A stretch of 64,000 nucleotides of DNA from Paraconiothyrium sp. Pb-2020 (Eukaryota > Ascomycota > Dothideomycetes > Pleosporales > Didymosphaeriaceae): the NCBI GenBank assembly GCA_022419385.1, contig JAJUBI010000001.1, forward strand, positions 4,216,001 through 4,280,000, in the 5' to 3' direction. The notes beneath the pieces were generated by a model that saw nothing but the letters and a program-made list of their open reading frames with translations, was not told the origin of the DNA and searched no databases. A program made the position numbers and the translations under genes. Numbering within the stretch: position 1 is the first letter of the stretch; each line of letters opens with the position of its first letter. Shown piece by piece: positions 20,859-31,663 of this stretch.

Positions 20859-21102
20859 CTATACAGAGCCCCAAACAGGCAGGTCGTCGTCTCCGCCAAG
20901 TGCTTCGGCACTGTCCAGCACGTTCTCCACGCGGACGCACTTGCACGAAAGATGCAAACCACCGTGTACCTGAAACTCTTGCCAGGGCGGCACACGCGAG
21001 CTTCCCTTCGGAAACCACGGCACCGGCCGATCTGCAGAAGACAGGGTAAGTCGGAAGATTAGGCCGACAGCGAGGTTGATATAAGTCGTCGAAGGTAATC
21101 AT
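20859..21102 (-). CDS. Candidate small protein (68 residues), unknown
   Basis: Two exons are proposed: 21102-21069 (MITFDDLYQPR) and 21031-20859, joined across a very short 37-bp GT-AG segment with a CCTAATC and a strong TCTGCAG acceptor. The second exon reads VPWFPKGSSRVPPWQEF, then VHGGLHLSCKCVRVENVLD, ending WGSV. The composition looks protein-like and the frames match across the splice, but the intron is shorter than all others here and the donor (GTCGGC) is weak. Without a splice the frame gives a 90-residue peptide of poorer quality. Function unknown. Confidence 0.25.
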
Positions 21103-21836
21103 GGTGTGCGTGCGGGGCAGATGATGATTGGCGGCGGAGTGCTAGGAGATGAGGTGTGATTGGCTAGGCTGTTTGAGTACTGGCGGGGAAGCTATGCAAG
21201 GGGTTGCATGCGCTTCGGAGCAGTGATCTTCAGGGCTTAGCACACCTGAGACAGATAAGCGAATGGAGAGGGAGGATGCGGTATCGTGGGTGGATGGCAG
21301 TGCCTCGTGCTTGATGACAGGGCGTTTACCAAGTGTTGTACTGTGGAACCACAAGACTGAATGGCGGCTGGAGCTTGGTGCGTGTGTAGATGTAACCAGG
21401 TCTTTGACTATGAGGATTATCTATCTGGTGCAATTGTTAGACTCAGTCTGGCAAGCATCGATAACGAGTGGGGTGAGCTGGCACGTGAGATTCGGTACTT
21501 CTGCCAAGAGGATCCGGTCTGAACGGCAAAAGGCGCAGCATTTGACGCCTCATAACAGGGACACAAAGCCATCTTGTAAAGCCTGTAAATGCTGAAGAAC
21601 TTTCTTGATTCCACGGTCCAACGTCCTGGAATGATACAGGTGTGACTGAAGACAGCCTTGGATGTCAGACATGGATGGTCCTTGGACCCTTCTAGACGAA
21701 AAGCTTGCTTTGCCAATCCTTTAGTGCTGTGATCGATGGTTTCTACACGTCATTCCGCTTTCAGTAGTTTGAAGTCTACAGTATCAACATCGGATCTTGT
21801 GGATTGTTTTTGTTCGTGGAATAACCAAGCAGGGCT

Positions 21837-22324
21837 CTACAGGCGAACGCCGATGCCGTCAAACAAGAACATTAGGCCGAGCGAGATTATCCAGTAGATT
21901 TCCCCTTTGTCATCAGTTAGAAAGAGCGAGATAGGAGCTGTGTCAGGGTCTATGTCACTTGGGGAAAAGATGATATGCTTTGACAGCGAAAGCTTCGTAT
22001 CCTCGTGGTGTTGATCTGTGAGCGTGGTTGTGTAGCAGAGGGTGGTAAAGGAACATTTGAAGCACCAATCGAGTGGTCATGATTAGTCAGCGCGTCAAAA
22101 CTGAGCATGCTCATTGCCCGTCTCACCCTTGACCTCCGTATTGAGTAAAGATGGCATCAATTCATGTCGTGTCTCCTTGTGAAACTGAAGGTATAGATGA
22201 AATTTGGAAACGCTTGCCGTTGTAGCGACCGTAAGCGCTCTTCCGGCGGCAACAGCTGCCTTCGGTGCTAATCTACTTCCAAGATTTACTGTCCTCTTTC
22301 ACCCACTAGTTACGCATACTCCAT
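21837..22324 (-). CDS. Candidate small protein (109 residues) with hydrophobic C-terminus
   Basis: Proposed exons: 22324-22320 (ATGGA), 22272-22127 and 21... to 22015-21837, with introns 22273-22319 (47 bp, GTATGC...TAG) and 22016-22126 (111 bp, GTGAGA...CACAG). Read together: MELAPKAAVAAGRALTVATT, then KFHLYLQFHKETRHELMPSL, then SDIDPDTAPISLFLTDDKGE and a closing hydrophobic IYWIISLGLMFLFDGIGVRL. All frames agree across both splices and the composition is clearly protein-like. The five-base first exon is the weakest part; the true start may lie further upstream. No family recognised. The Ala-rich, basic N-terminus could be an organelle signal (inference). Confidence 0.4.
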
Positions 22325-22661
22325 CTGAACACCTAACATGAGCCAGATTGCCCAGGTTCCCGGAGCTGATTGGAAATTGTGCCGTATCAGTCGCGCAATA
22401 CAATGTCCACCAGGTTTTCGTTGAGTGACGCTGTACAAACCCACCTGCAAGCCACTGCAACGTAGAACAATGGCCCTGATCCGACTAGCAATCAGGAGTC
22501 ATATCAATCACACACAGTCATACGCTATGTGGGCAATGTAAGAGGCAGCGCGGCTTGGATGCACGTGCGCCGCAGTGACTCAGCCCTGCGCCACCGCTCA
22601 ACCTCGCCGCAATACTCTGATATAATCGCAGCAATCGTTTTTAACAGACTTTCTGTTGATC

Positions 22662-23296
22662 ATGGCATCCACAATGGATTCAACCAGCATCAGACATAGC
22701 CGCTCCGATTCCAAGGCCGTCACGCCACCTCGTCTCCCAACCGAGCTGTGGCTACAAATCTTTGAACAATAGACGACGTCGAATTCCTCTGGTGCACATT
22801 ACGCTTAGTTTCCAAAGAATACAAGGCGTTCGTAGACCGGGTCTTCGTCACCAAATACCTCCTTACCATCTCCTTTTCATTATCGCTACCCCGACTGGAC
22901 CCAGATACTGGTCGCGCCCGTTATGCGCGTCCGGTACCCGGCGCCGAAATCACATTGCATTGCCGGCACCCCGATGCAGAATCGTCACGAGTGACCTTAG
23001 CAACTCCGAAAGCAGTGCCTAGTGGAGACACGATCGAGGAATTGACAGCGTCTGGAGCACTCTCGAAGCAACGACTGGATGAGGCGCAAGCCTGGATGTG
23101 GTTCGGCAAGCAGCGTACCAGAGGAGCGAATGTCGCCACTATAAACAAGGACATACGATGGAGTGAGACAGAGAAGGCGTGGACTTGGAGTGTGGATTGG
23201 GAAGCCTTTGTCAACAGGTACTTTGGCGCCAAGAAGGCCTCCAGACGGACGCTCGTAGTGACGACCCGGGCAAGACGTCAGCGTATGCGCACGTAG
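22662..23296 (+). pseudogene. F-box-like protein, broken by a frameshift/stop at 22770
   Basis: ATG 22662 opens a Ser/Thr-rich lead, then PPRLPTELWLQIFEQ, the start of an F-box (PF00646/PF12937 style: LPxELWxxIF). The frame stops at TAG 22770. Moving one base (as if one were missing) gives DDVEFLWCTLRLVSKEYKAF, which is the expected rest of the F-box, and continues to TGA 23296 through a Trp-rich region (SETEKAWTWSVDWEAFVNRYF). F-box proteins recruit substrates to SCF ubiquitin ligases. As it stands only a 36-residue peptide would be made. Either a recent pseudogene or a sequence error. Confidence 0.55.
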
Positions 23297-23938
23297 GTGA
23301 CGTTGTGAGCTGTAACATTCAGCTATTTGAAATACTCGGAGTTCGCACAACGAGTCGCGAGCAGTTCTGGCTGGGCGGCGGAGGTCGTCGATATGCCACT
23401 TGTCGCAACACAAATCGAGCCCGCAAGCGTCAAAGTTTGCGACATTGTGGGGGTGCGACACCAGACAGCGCATAAAGATGCAGACCAGATCGATGCCTTC
23501 GATGCTGAGTTAAAGCCACTTCCCGCAGGTTGAGACGCCTGATCGCCTTATTGAGACGCCTAGAATACCAGGGTCGGCGCCTCGGCAAGCCAAGGAAGTC
23601 GCTGAGGCACACATGAGACGTCACACCTGCTCGGCACCGCTCTGGGGAAATTCGATGGTTCAGTTTGGTAATAAATTTACATTTCGTTATTGTACTCAAT
23701 GCCAGAGGAGAAAGGAAAAGCGCCCTCAGAACCAGTCCATGAAGCGCTGTCGCTTCATACTCCGTAGAGTGAGCCTTTGTTCGCCCAACAGCGACGAAAA
23801 GGCATGTTCTATCTCCACGTCAAATCTCAAGCCATCGAAGAAAATACTATTACTCCTTACCACAACGTAAATGTGGTCTTCATCACCAAACCCCCACCCC
23901 TTTGCTTCTTGATTCCCATATCCATTGCTGTGGGTTGT
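23297..23938. other. Spacer after the F-box relic
   Basis: About 640 bases. A short frame (23327-23533) continues the same phase as the F-box relic but has no ATG and no recognisable domain. It could be a 3' remnant. Nothing else seen. Confidence 0.35.
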
Positions 23939-25178
23939 CTACGCGACGAAGTCACGAGCAGCGAACTTCGGGCGTCCGAACCTTCCCCTGCCCTTTCCTC
24001 CACCGAAGCCGCCACGTCCGCCCTGAGCACCCTGAGCGGCTTGTTGACCCTGTTGAGCGCCCTGAGCGGCCTGCTGACCTTGTTGGGCTGCCTGTTGACC
24101 TTGACCGCCCTGTTGACCCTGTTGGGCATTCTGACCGTTCTGTGCATTTTGACCCTGGTTGGCATTGGCGGCGTTGTTGCCTCCATTGTTGCCTCCATTG
24201 TTACCGCCATTGCCGCCACCGTTGGCAACAGTGAAGCGTACACAATCATCCTGGGGACCACGCTGAGCGACAGGCATAAGAACGGGCTGATGGTTGGCGG
24301 CGGAAGTCATAGAGCAGACGCGGTAGCTACCAGCAGGGAGACCCGCGGCAAGATCGGCTGAGAGGGTTCCCTTGCCGTCACCAGCGTCGTTGATTCCCTT
24401 GAAGAACGCGAACTTCGCCGCATCCGGAGGGGTCGTGGTCTTAGCGTCACCGATGTCCTGGACACTGATATGGGTGTGTCCAACGACGTTGCCGCCTTGC
24501 AAATCCTGAGGAGCGACGTAGTACGTGACGTCGGGGTTTGTGAACTTGCTAAAGTAAAGAATTAGCAGATGCTTCATTAAATCATAGTTCTAAGATGGAC
24601 TCACCCCGCCACAAGGTTGTTGATCTTGACAGAGAAAGTCATCGCCTGGTTTGCTGGGACAACGTCGCCATCCTGGGGGCTGACCATTACAGCAGAGATC
24701 ATGTTGTTGGCGCTAGGAATGTTTCCCATGGCTAGCTACGTTAGCAAGCTGAGCGTCGGTGCAAATACATGGGCTACTTACGGATCGGGTTGCAGGATCC
24801 ACCCTTGACCTGAAGACCATCGGTAATCGTCTTGCCCGCGCAGAAGTTGATGAAGTTGTTGGCATCAGTGGCAGACGCAGCTTGCCCGGCTTCGGCTTGC
24901 GCCAGACCATCATTGTTCGCGTTCTTGGAGATCACATTAGGGTTGAGACAGTTGGCGCTGTTGGCTCCGTTGTTGTTGTTGTTGGCGGCGTTCTGGCCAT
25001 TGTTCGCGGCGGCATTCTGGCCATTGTTCGCGGCGGCGTTCTGACCGTTATTGGCGGCGGCGTTCTGACCATTGTTGCCCTGACCCTTCCCTTGGCCACC
25101 TTGACCATTTCCCTTGCCGAATTGAGCATTGGCGAAGCCCGCTGCAAGCAGCAAAGGCATGACTGTAGAGAAACGCAT
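23939..25178 (-). CDS. Secreted Gln/Asn/Gly-rich protein of the fungal family often mislabelled 'ribosomal protein S17'
   Basis: 377 residues in three exons: 25178-24782, 24731-24605 and 24548-23939; introns of 50 and 56 bp. Signal peptide MRFSTVMPLLLAAGFANAQ. An Asn/Gln repeat region (octamer ANNGQNAA four times) precedes a conserved core: NFINFCAGKTITDGLQVKGG, then the spliced GNIPSANNMISAVMVSPQ, FTNPDVTYYVAPQ, VVGHTHISVQDI, FAFFKGINDAGDG, GSYRVCSMTSAANHQPVLM and VAQRGPQDDCVRF. The C-terminus is a second low-complexity tail (GGNNGG, then QQGQQAAQGA repeats, then Arg/Gly). The core matches my memory of a widespread ascomycete secreted family whose function is unknown. The prion-like repeats suggest a wall or matrix role (inference). 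Confidence 0.82.
24984..25079 (-). repeat. Coding tandem repeat, 24 bp x 4
   Basis: Four 24-base units start at 24984, 25008, 25032 and 25056, differing at a few positions. They encode an Asn-Gly-Gln-Asn-Ala octamer in the secreted protein. The repeat number may vary between strains through slippage. Confidence 0.8.
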
Positions 25179-28100
25179 CTTGACTAGGTTGTATGTTGTC
25201 TTCGAAAGAATGAATGCCGGCTCGCGGTGAATTAGGATGAATACAAAGACACGTTCAACGTGATCTCAAGAAAGAAGGGGAGAAAGGAATGTAACCCTCA
25301 ACGGAGGCACCCTGAGCGCGGTAGTATAGGACTGAGGATGAGGGGAATGAGCGACTTGGAGGGCCATGCAGTAGTCTTTAAGCCCTTGGCGGATTCGCGG
25401 CCTTGTGTAGAAACCTGGTAAGGCGGCTGAGGGCAACCTCGGGCATGAAACCTGCGATGAAGGCGGACGTGTCTCACGAACCATCTCGCATGTCAAGTTG
25501 TGATGTGTGCACAGACGCCTGATTTCGGAAGCGCCAATTTTCCTCAGGCTTGGAGTGCAGCCTTCCCGGGCCGCAAGTGCCCAAGGCATTGAGGGCATCG
25601 CTGGAAACAGGCAGCGTCTGAGGTTTCTAGGAGGTGGAGGTGAGGTCTGCGGTTCGCAGTGTTTGAGATGCCAGGAGCTCAGGCACGCCAACCAAGCGCT
25701 AAGCGGGATTCGGGATTAGCCTCAGGCTAGCCGATAGCTTAATTTTCCTCAGTCACCAAAGGACTGCAGACCTCAAACTGCTATGATGCTTTTCGGTATG
25801 CATCCAGCGGCAGCCGAGCACTCGGCAGGTCTGCTCCAGTCTTTGGCATCGCTGTTCACTGCAGGGGTCCCTACAGCCATTCGCAGATCCGCCACGCTCG
25901 CGCCCCTCAAGTTCGCTGCCTGCCATTGGCTCCTTGAAAGCTTGTCTGGCGGTGTTCCTTGTCTATGCCGCATTCGACATCCGTCAATTCTCGTATCGCG
26001 ACCTAGCGACGGAAAGACGGGTAGACGGGACTCGAATAAGACATGGTGTAAAACACTTACTTCAGCCCCCTCTAATGATCCTTTCGACAATCTCGCCTCC
26101 AACAGCAGCAGGAGAATGGCACGGTGACCGGCATAGTCGTCTCCGCGGCGTTCTCGATTGCACTCCACGCAGTGTATGCCACTACACGGGAAGCTTTGCC
26201 ATAGCTTCCAGTAACACGTACCTGCTTATGCTTTGGTCGTTGCAATACAACGGCTATCTTCTATCAAAGAGAACTCGGATTCAGCGATACCCGCGGGGAT
26301 CTACCATCCGAAAGCCTGATAAGGTCCGTGAAAAAGGGAAACGGACCTTTTGTGGCCTGAGGATCTTATGCGTACTTACTCTTAAGCTTTCGACTGGCCC
26401 TCTTGATGGAAACGTTCACATACGGTCTTTGTTTGCCCCACGATTCGCGGCCGTCCGGCAGACTGAAAATCCAAGACGCCTTGGTGCCTTGTTCGAGACA
26501 ATTGCCAAGCGTTGTACCTCTGCGACACGAATGGTATGTGATTAATCATTGGACTCTGCTCCACTCTTCATCTGCGGACTTTCGGCGTTGTTTCTAGACA
26601 TGACTGTATTACACACACACTCGCGGCGTCCGAACGACGGCGCGCGAAACCAAATCTCAAATAACATGTGCTACTTTCGACAGCTAAATGAGGCGATACC
26701 ATTTCTCTGGATGACGACTAGTTCTACGCAACGGAACTGAGTCTTCTGCAACAAGGCTCAGTGTACCATATTAGGACTTCAGTTCTTATTCACTTCTGCA
26801 GGATGCAGTGGAGCCTCTCAAAGATATCGAACTGTGGACAATCCTGCAGAACTGAACTGAGAGTAAACTACTGCTCCAGAGCTAGCAATGGTAATCCCAG
26901 ACTTTTTAGCTAATTAAATTAACATCATAGGTGCCCAGCAGAACATTTGCACCACCATTGCCGCGGTCTCGATTCCGGTATCATCCTATTCTCTTCGCAG
27001 ATTCGAGCAGCGAATCGTCACGTACGAGGTCAAACAATACTGCCTTTACGATGCCGTCGTCCTTATCTTCACTCCACCGTCCAGATTGCCACCGATCTTT
27101 TACGATAACACATCCGATTAAACACTTGTATTCAAGGTACCCACGATGCGATCTTCCACATCCAAATCCAGTCTACAAACAACAAGACGAAGGTGCGCAT
27201 TATATGCGTTGTTCTACGATGAGTCACTACCATCTCATTGTATGCCGACGTCTTCAATACTTCTAAAGGAATTCGGCGAATCTCGCATTTCGCAATCACC
27301 AATATCAACCTTCGAGGCCGATACGCTCGAGAAGAAGTTAGTCTCACAATCCTCTTGTGTTCTGGACAGCATAGAGCCAGGAGCCCAGTACGCACGTCAT
27401 TCACCTCTATGATGAGGTATGTCCATGTCTCTGCATGCATAACCCAAGGACCGTCAAGCGATCGTATCGCATGACTGACACGGTGCGTGTACTGGCCGGC
27501 ATCTGCCTCGGATTTCCCCAGCTTCTCGTCAATATACCAGTGAGGCTAGCTACTCGAGCACCGAATAGAGGCCGTCTGTACACATCAGTAACGGGACATA
27601 CCCTTCGCAGCCCCATGGGTGAAAAGCGATACCTCCACAAAACAGGCCAAGAAACGTAAACCAATGATCAATGTTATTGACATCCTCATATGCATTGTTT
27701 CCTTCAAGTCAATGTAAATGGACGCATCCCGGTGACATCTACCTAGCAGAAAGCTCAAACACTTGCACTCGAAAGAGTCCATGTACTTTCAGAAGAGCGC
27801 CTACAATGCGGAGTCAACCATACTCACGCACCGGCGGAAACCTTGAAGAAATTGTGGAAGATGAACCCCATCCCGAGCTTCATGTAGTCCACGGGCCGAA
27901 CTGCCGATCGGGGTCCTATGCGCGGAGCATGCTTGTCACGTTTCCTATTGCATGCAGTCTATCACCAGTGACGCGTTTATCATGTGGCTGCTCCCTAGAG
28001 TACATACGCTGTTTTAGCTGCACCTCTGCAGGCGAATCGTCGAACCATTCGCTCCGTCTGCTGCGAATTGAGCGCTTATGTTCAACCGACATACCGACCA

Positions 28101-28795
28101 ACGTGAACACTCCTTCGGTTGCTCTCAACCGTACTATTCCTGACATACGTTACCGCTCTGAAGATCCTGACAGTGCTATAGGACTTTCGGTCCCGGGAAA
28201 GATAGCTCCATCTTGAACCCGCGGCGAACTTCCCATTAACTATACCGCCTCCATGGTCATGGGTTCTACATCACATGAACTACCAGATGCAAATGCGCAC
28301 CATTCGAAAGCATTTTGGCTACACTTAGGCACCTACACAAGGGTTGTCGACTCTACATCTCGGGAATGCATTGAAGTCAATTCAGGATAACTCTTTGATT
28401 GCTTAGTTCTCCTTGTTACCATGTTTTTTATTCAACTGGTATGCGATGCGTTGAAGCCAGGCCCAGATAATCGGTTGAGCTTTTCCGGGTGGCTGTCAAG
28501 GCCGAGGCGCTAGGTGTGAACCAACCTTACCTCCGCATTACCCCACGATACGCCAAACCCCAATAAGCCCTAAGCGCATGCCTTCTTTGATTCCGATGTT
28601 ACGCGAAGCCATCTTCGCTGGATGATCACCTTTTGGCGGGGGCGGCGAGGAAGCTTGTGGAGATGTCCGGGCATTGTATCCAAGCCCACGGTTATCGGAG
28701 CGAGCCCTACAAATCCCCCCCGTAGGAAGCAATGCAAAGTATCTCTAGGTTTCGGTTATCGTCCGAAATTCGTTTTGTCAAGTCCCGCAACAAAC
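25179..28795. other. Gene-poor spacer of about 3.6 kb
   Basis: Only short frames occur on both strands. The longest from an ATG are about 115-136 codons (for example 25783-26127 and 27806-28216) and have no recognisable motif, biased composition or plausible splicing. The region is less GC-rich than its flanks. It may be an old repeat remnant, but I found no terminal repeats or transposase traces. The last few hundred bases serve as promoter for the MFS gene. Confidence 0.45.
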
Positions 28796-30787
28796 ATGGG
28801 TAACGACAAGAGCACCGCACAGCATGTTGACACTATCGAGTCGGTGAATGACTTTGATCACAATGTACCGTTGAAGCATGTCAATAGTGCGAATGAGGAG
28901 ATCGTTCAACATCTCCAGACGACTGGAGAGGAAGTTGGGATGACATGGAGAACGTTCATGGCTGCAGCAGTACGTTCTTTCACCCCTCACCAAACTCACA
29001 GTGATTGACTAGTACAGTCAATGGCTATGTGCTACAACGCCTATCTCTTCACGCTCTTGATCCCACCTGCGATTCTTACCTTCATCAATGCTGATCTTGG
29101 CCCGGATCCACGGTATACTTGGATCACGATTTCTTGGAACCTCGGAGGAGCGATGTTCGTCACGATCGGTGGGCGTCTTTCAGATATCTTCGGTCGCAGA
29201 TACTTCTTCCTCGCCGGTGCTGTTCTCTTGATCATTGGTAGTATAGTATCTGCCACGGGCCAGAGCATCAATCAGATGATTGCCGGTGGGGCGATCTTTG
29301 GAGCGGGTTCGGGTTTCCTCGAAATGAGCTTTGGTGCTGTGCAGGTAATACTCTTCCAGTTTCCGTTAATGCAATAGCTGACCAGATAAGGAAATCGTCC
29401 CTAGCAAGTACCGTCACGTCACCATCGGTGTGTTTGATGCATCCTCCCTCATCGCTCAGATGATGCCGCTCATTAGCTGGATAATCATCAAAGAGACGAA
29501 GAACTGGCGCATCTGCTACTACATAATGATTGCCTTCCAAACCATCAATCTAGCAATGCTCTTCTTTTTCTATCACCCACCATCTTTCAAAGTCAAACAA
29601 GCGCAACATGGAAAGTCCAAGCGCCAGCTACTCCAAGAATTTGACTGGATCGGCTTATTCCTCTTCATTGCAGGCTGCACACTCTTCATCGTAGGTATCA
29701 GCTGGGGTGGAACTCTTTATCCATGGGTCAGTGGAACGACTCTTGCACCCATCATCGTTGGTCTCCTAACGTTGGTCGGAATGGTCGTGTACGAGAACTT
29801 CACAACGTTGAAAGAGCCGTTGTTTCCTCCTCGTTTGTTCAGGGCGAAGCGCCACTTGTAAGTCTCATGCCGTCCTACTTGGTATCTTGACGGCTAAACA
29901 TGATAGCACCACTCCCATGCTAGTAATGGCAATCGGCGGGTATGTATATCTCATCCCAAACCGGCAGGTGACTACATTTCATGTGACCTCTACTTACATC
30001 GTACAGAATGCAATACTACTCCAACGCCACCCTCTGGCCCCGCCTGTCACAGCTTCTCTACGCTGGCGATGAAATTTCGAAAGGCCTATTCGCCTCCGTC
30101 CTCCCCCTGGGTACAATCATCGGCGGTATCATCGTTAGCTTCAGCAAGTACATCGGCCACCAACGCTGGCAAGTCATGTTCGCCGTCGCGCTCCAAACCG
30201 CCTGCGTGGGCGCAATGTCTACCGCCACTATCGGCAATTCCGTCCAATCCATCATTCTCACTTGCATCATCTCCGTAACCACAAGCGTCAACATACTCAA
30301 CGGCATGGTCCTTGTCGGCTTCGGCATTGTCTACCAAGAAGATATCGGCACCGCCGCTGGTCTCGCAGGGACTTCGCGCCTCCTCGCCGGCGCCGTTGCA
30401 ACAGCTATCTTCTCGAACGTCACAAACAACAAATACGCTACCTCCCTTCCCTCCGCCGTCCTCGCCAATGTATCCTCCTTCAACCTACCCGGCGCAACAC
30501 TCGCGAAGCTCATCGCTGCAGCCAAGGCCAACACTGCCGCCGCATATGCGGCTGTCCCGGGCATAACACCTGCGATCAAGGCTGCCGCTAGTCTAGGGAA
30601 CAAGCAAGCGTATCTACAGGGCGCACATTTGAGTTACCACGTTGCGCTTGCGTTCGGCCTGCTGGGTGTGATTTGCGCATTCTTCATTCCGAGTATTGAC
30701 CACAGAAAGTACACGGATCGGACGGTAGCCGTGCAGCAGAGGGATAGGGAGGAATTGGAGGAGAGGAAGATGGCTGGTGGGGCTTGA
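28796..30787 (+). CDS. MFS exporter, TRI12-like drug:H+ antiporter family
   Basis: 593 residues in five exons: 28796-28969, 29018-29344, 29391-29857, 29907-29939 and 30007-30787; introns 46-67 bp. The cytosolic N-terminus leads to the first helix (CYNAYLFTLLIPPAILTFI). The MFS loop 2-3 motif is GGRLSDIFGRRYFF. About 14 hydrophobic segments follow, and a charged tail (QQRDREELEERKMAGGA). The N-terminal pattern TWRTFMAAASMAMCYNAYLF and the overall layout fit the fungal TRI12 group (PF06609), known for exporting toxins or taking up siderophores. The substrate cannot be read from the sequence. No biosynthetic cluster surrounds it. Exon 4 is only 33 bases. No frameshift. Confidence 0.85.
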
Positions 30788-31663
30788 AGGGGCACGTTGG
30801 AACAGAGTACGAATATTCGATACGACACTACATTGCAATGATCAGCTGATTATGTCCGCTCCAGGGCTATGCATTGTCATTCTGCTACAGGATATGGCGC
30901 ATAGTAGATGATATCAGCTAGTAACAACTTCCACCTGCCATTTCTTAATACTAGGCCGAGGTGCTACACTATATGGCTGATCCGCAGCCTCAGCTCAGCA
31001 TAGAATAGCAGCACAAGCGATGCCACTAGACGGGCCGATTGAGTCAGATCTTCGAGGTGTTCTCTATTTCCCTTCAATCTCAATGCACCTACAATAATGT
31101 TTCGAGCTATACTCGGGTCCTCCGACGTGCGTGCGGAGCGCAAGACCTGAGACTCACCCTTGTACAGCGTCTATCTAAGCGACACCGCACAGCCTTCCGC
31201 GCTCATGAAGCGATTTGCAACTCCGCTGCGGCTCTGGAAACCGATGATTATGGATTCGAATCTGTCGCGGACGTGGAAACAAACTATCTTCGGAGTGCGA
31301 TGAATCTGCCAAGCTGTATCGCATAGACAAGCAATGCGAAGCGAGCTTATACCGAAAACTTCACTTGATGTGATGTTATGTTTAGCTACTATTCGCCTCA
31401 TGGAATATGAATCTATAGATGACCATGTCCCATGGTTTCAAAGTCCGCCAGCGCCGTGCTGTGTGTATCATGCCGAGGTGCACTGAATCCCAAAAAGCCA
31501 TCGTGCCAACCATTGGGGTATACCGTACATCCGAAAGCAATATGATTTTTCCATGATGCCAGCTCCAGCACGTTCTCACCAAGAAGCTGTAAAATTCAGG
31601 CTGGGAAACCCAGGAAGCTTCACTCAAGCCTTGTTCCAGGCACTTGAGGCATTCATCCATTGC
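30788..31663. other. Spacer between MFS and APN1 3' ends
   Basis: Convergent intergenic region. A 95-codon frame at 31039-31326 lacks any family signal. Nothing else seen. Confidence 0.4.

Noticed and set aside
25783..26168. Overlapping frames of 114 and 131 codons on opposite strands
   Set aside because: They overlap each other, and neither shows family signal or composition typical of genes here.
27806..28216. ATG-started frame of 136 codons in the gene-poor spacer
   Set aside because: No recognisable motif, ordinary codon composition for chance, and no supporting splice structure.
28796..30787. MFS gene as part of a toxin biosynthesis cluster
   Set aside because: TRI12-like sequence alone suggested it, but no polyketide synthase, terpene cyclase or peptide synthetase lies in the window.
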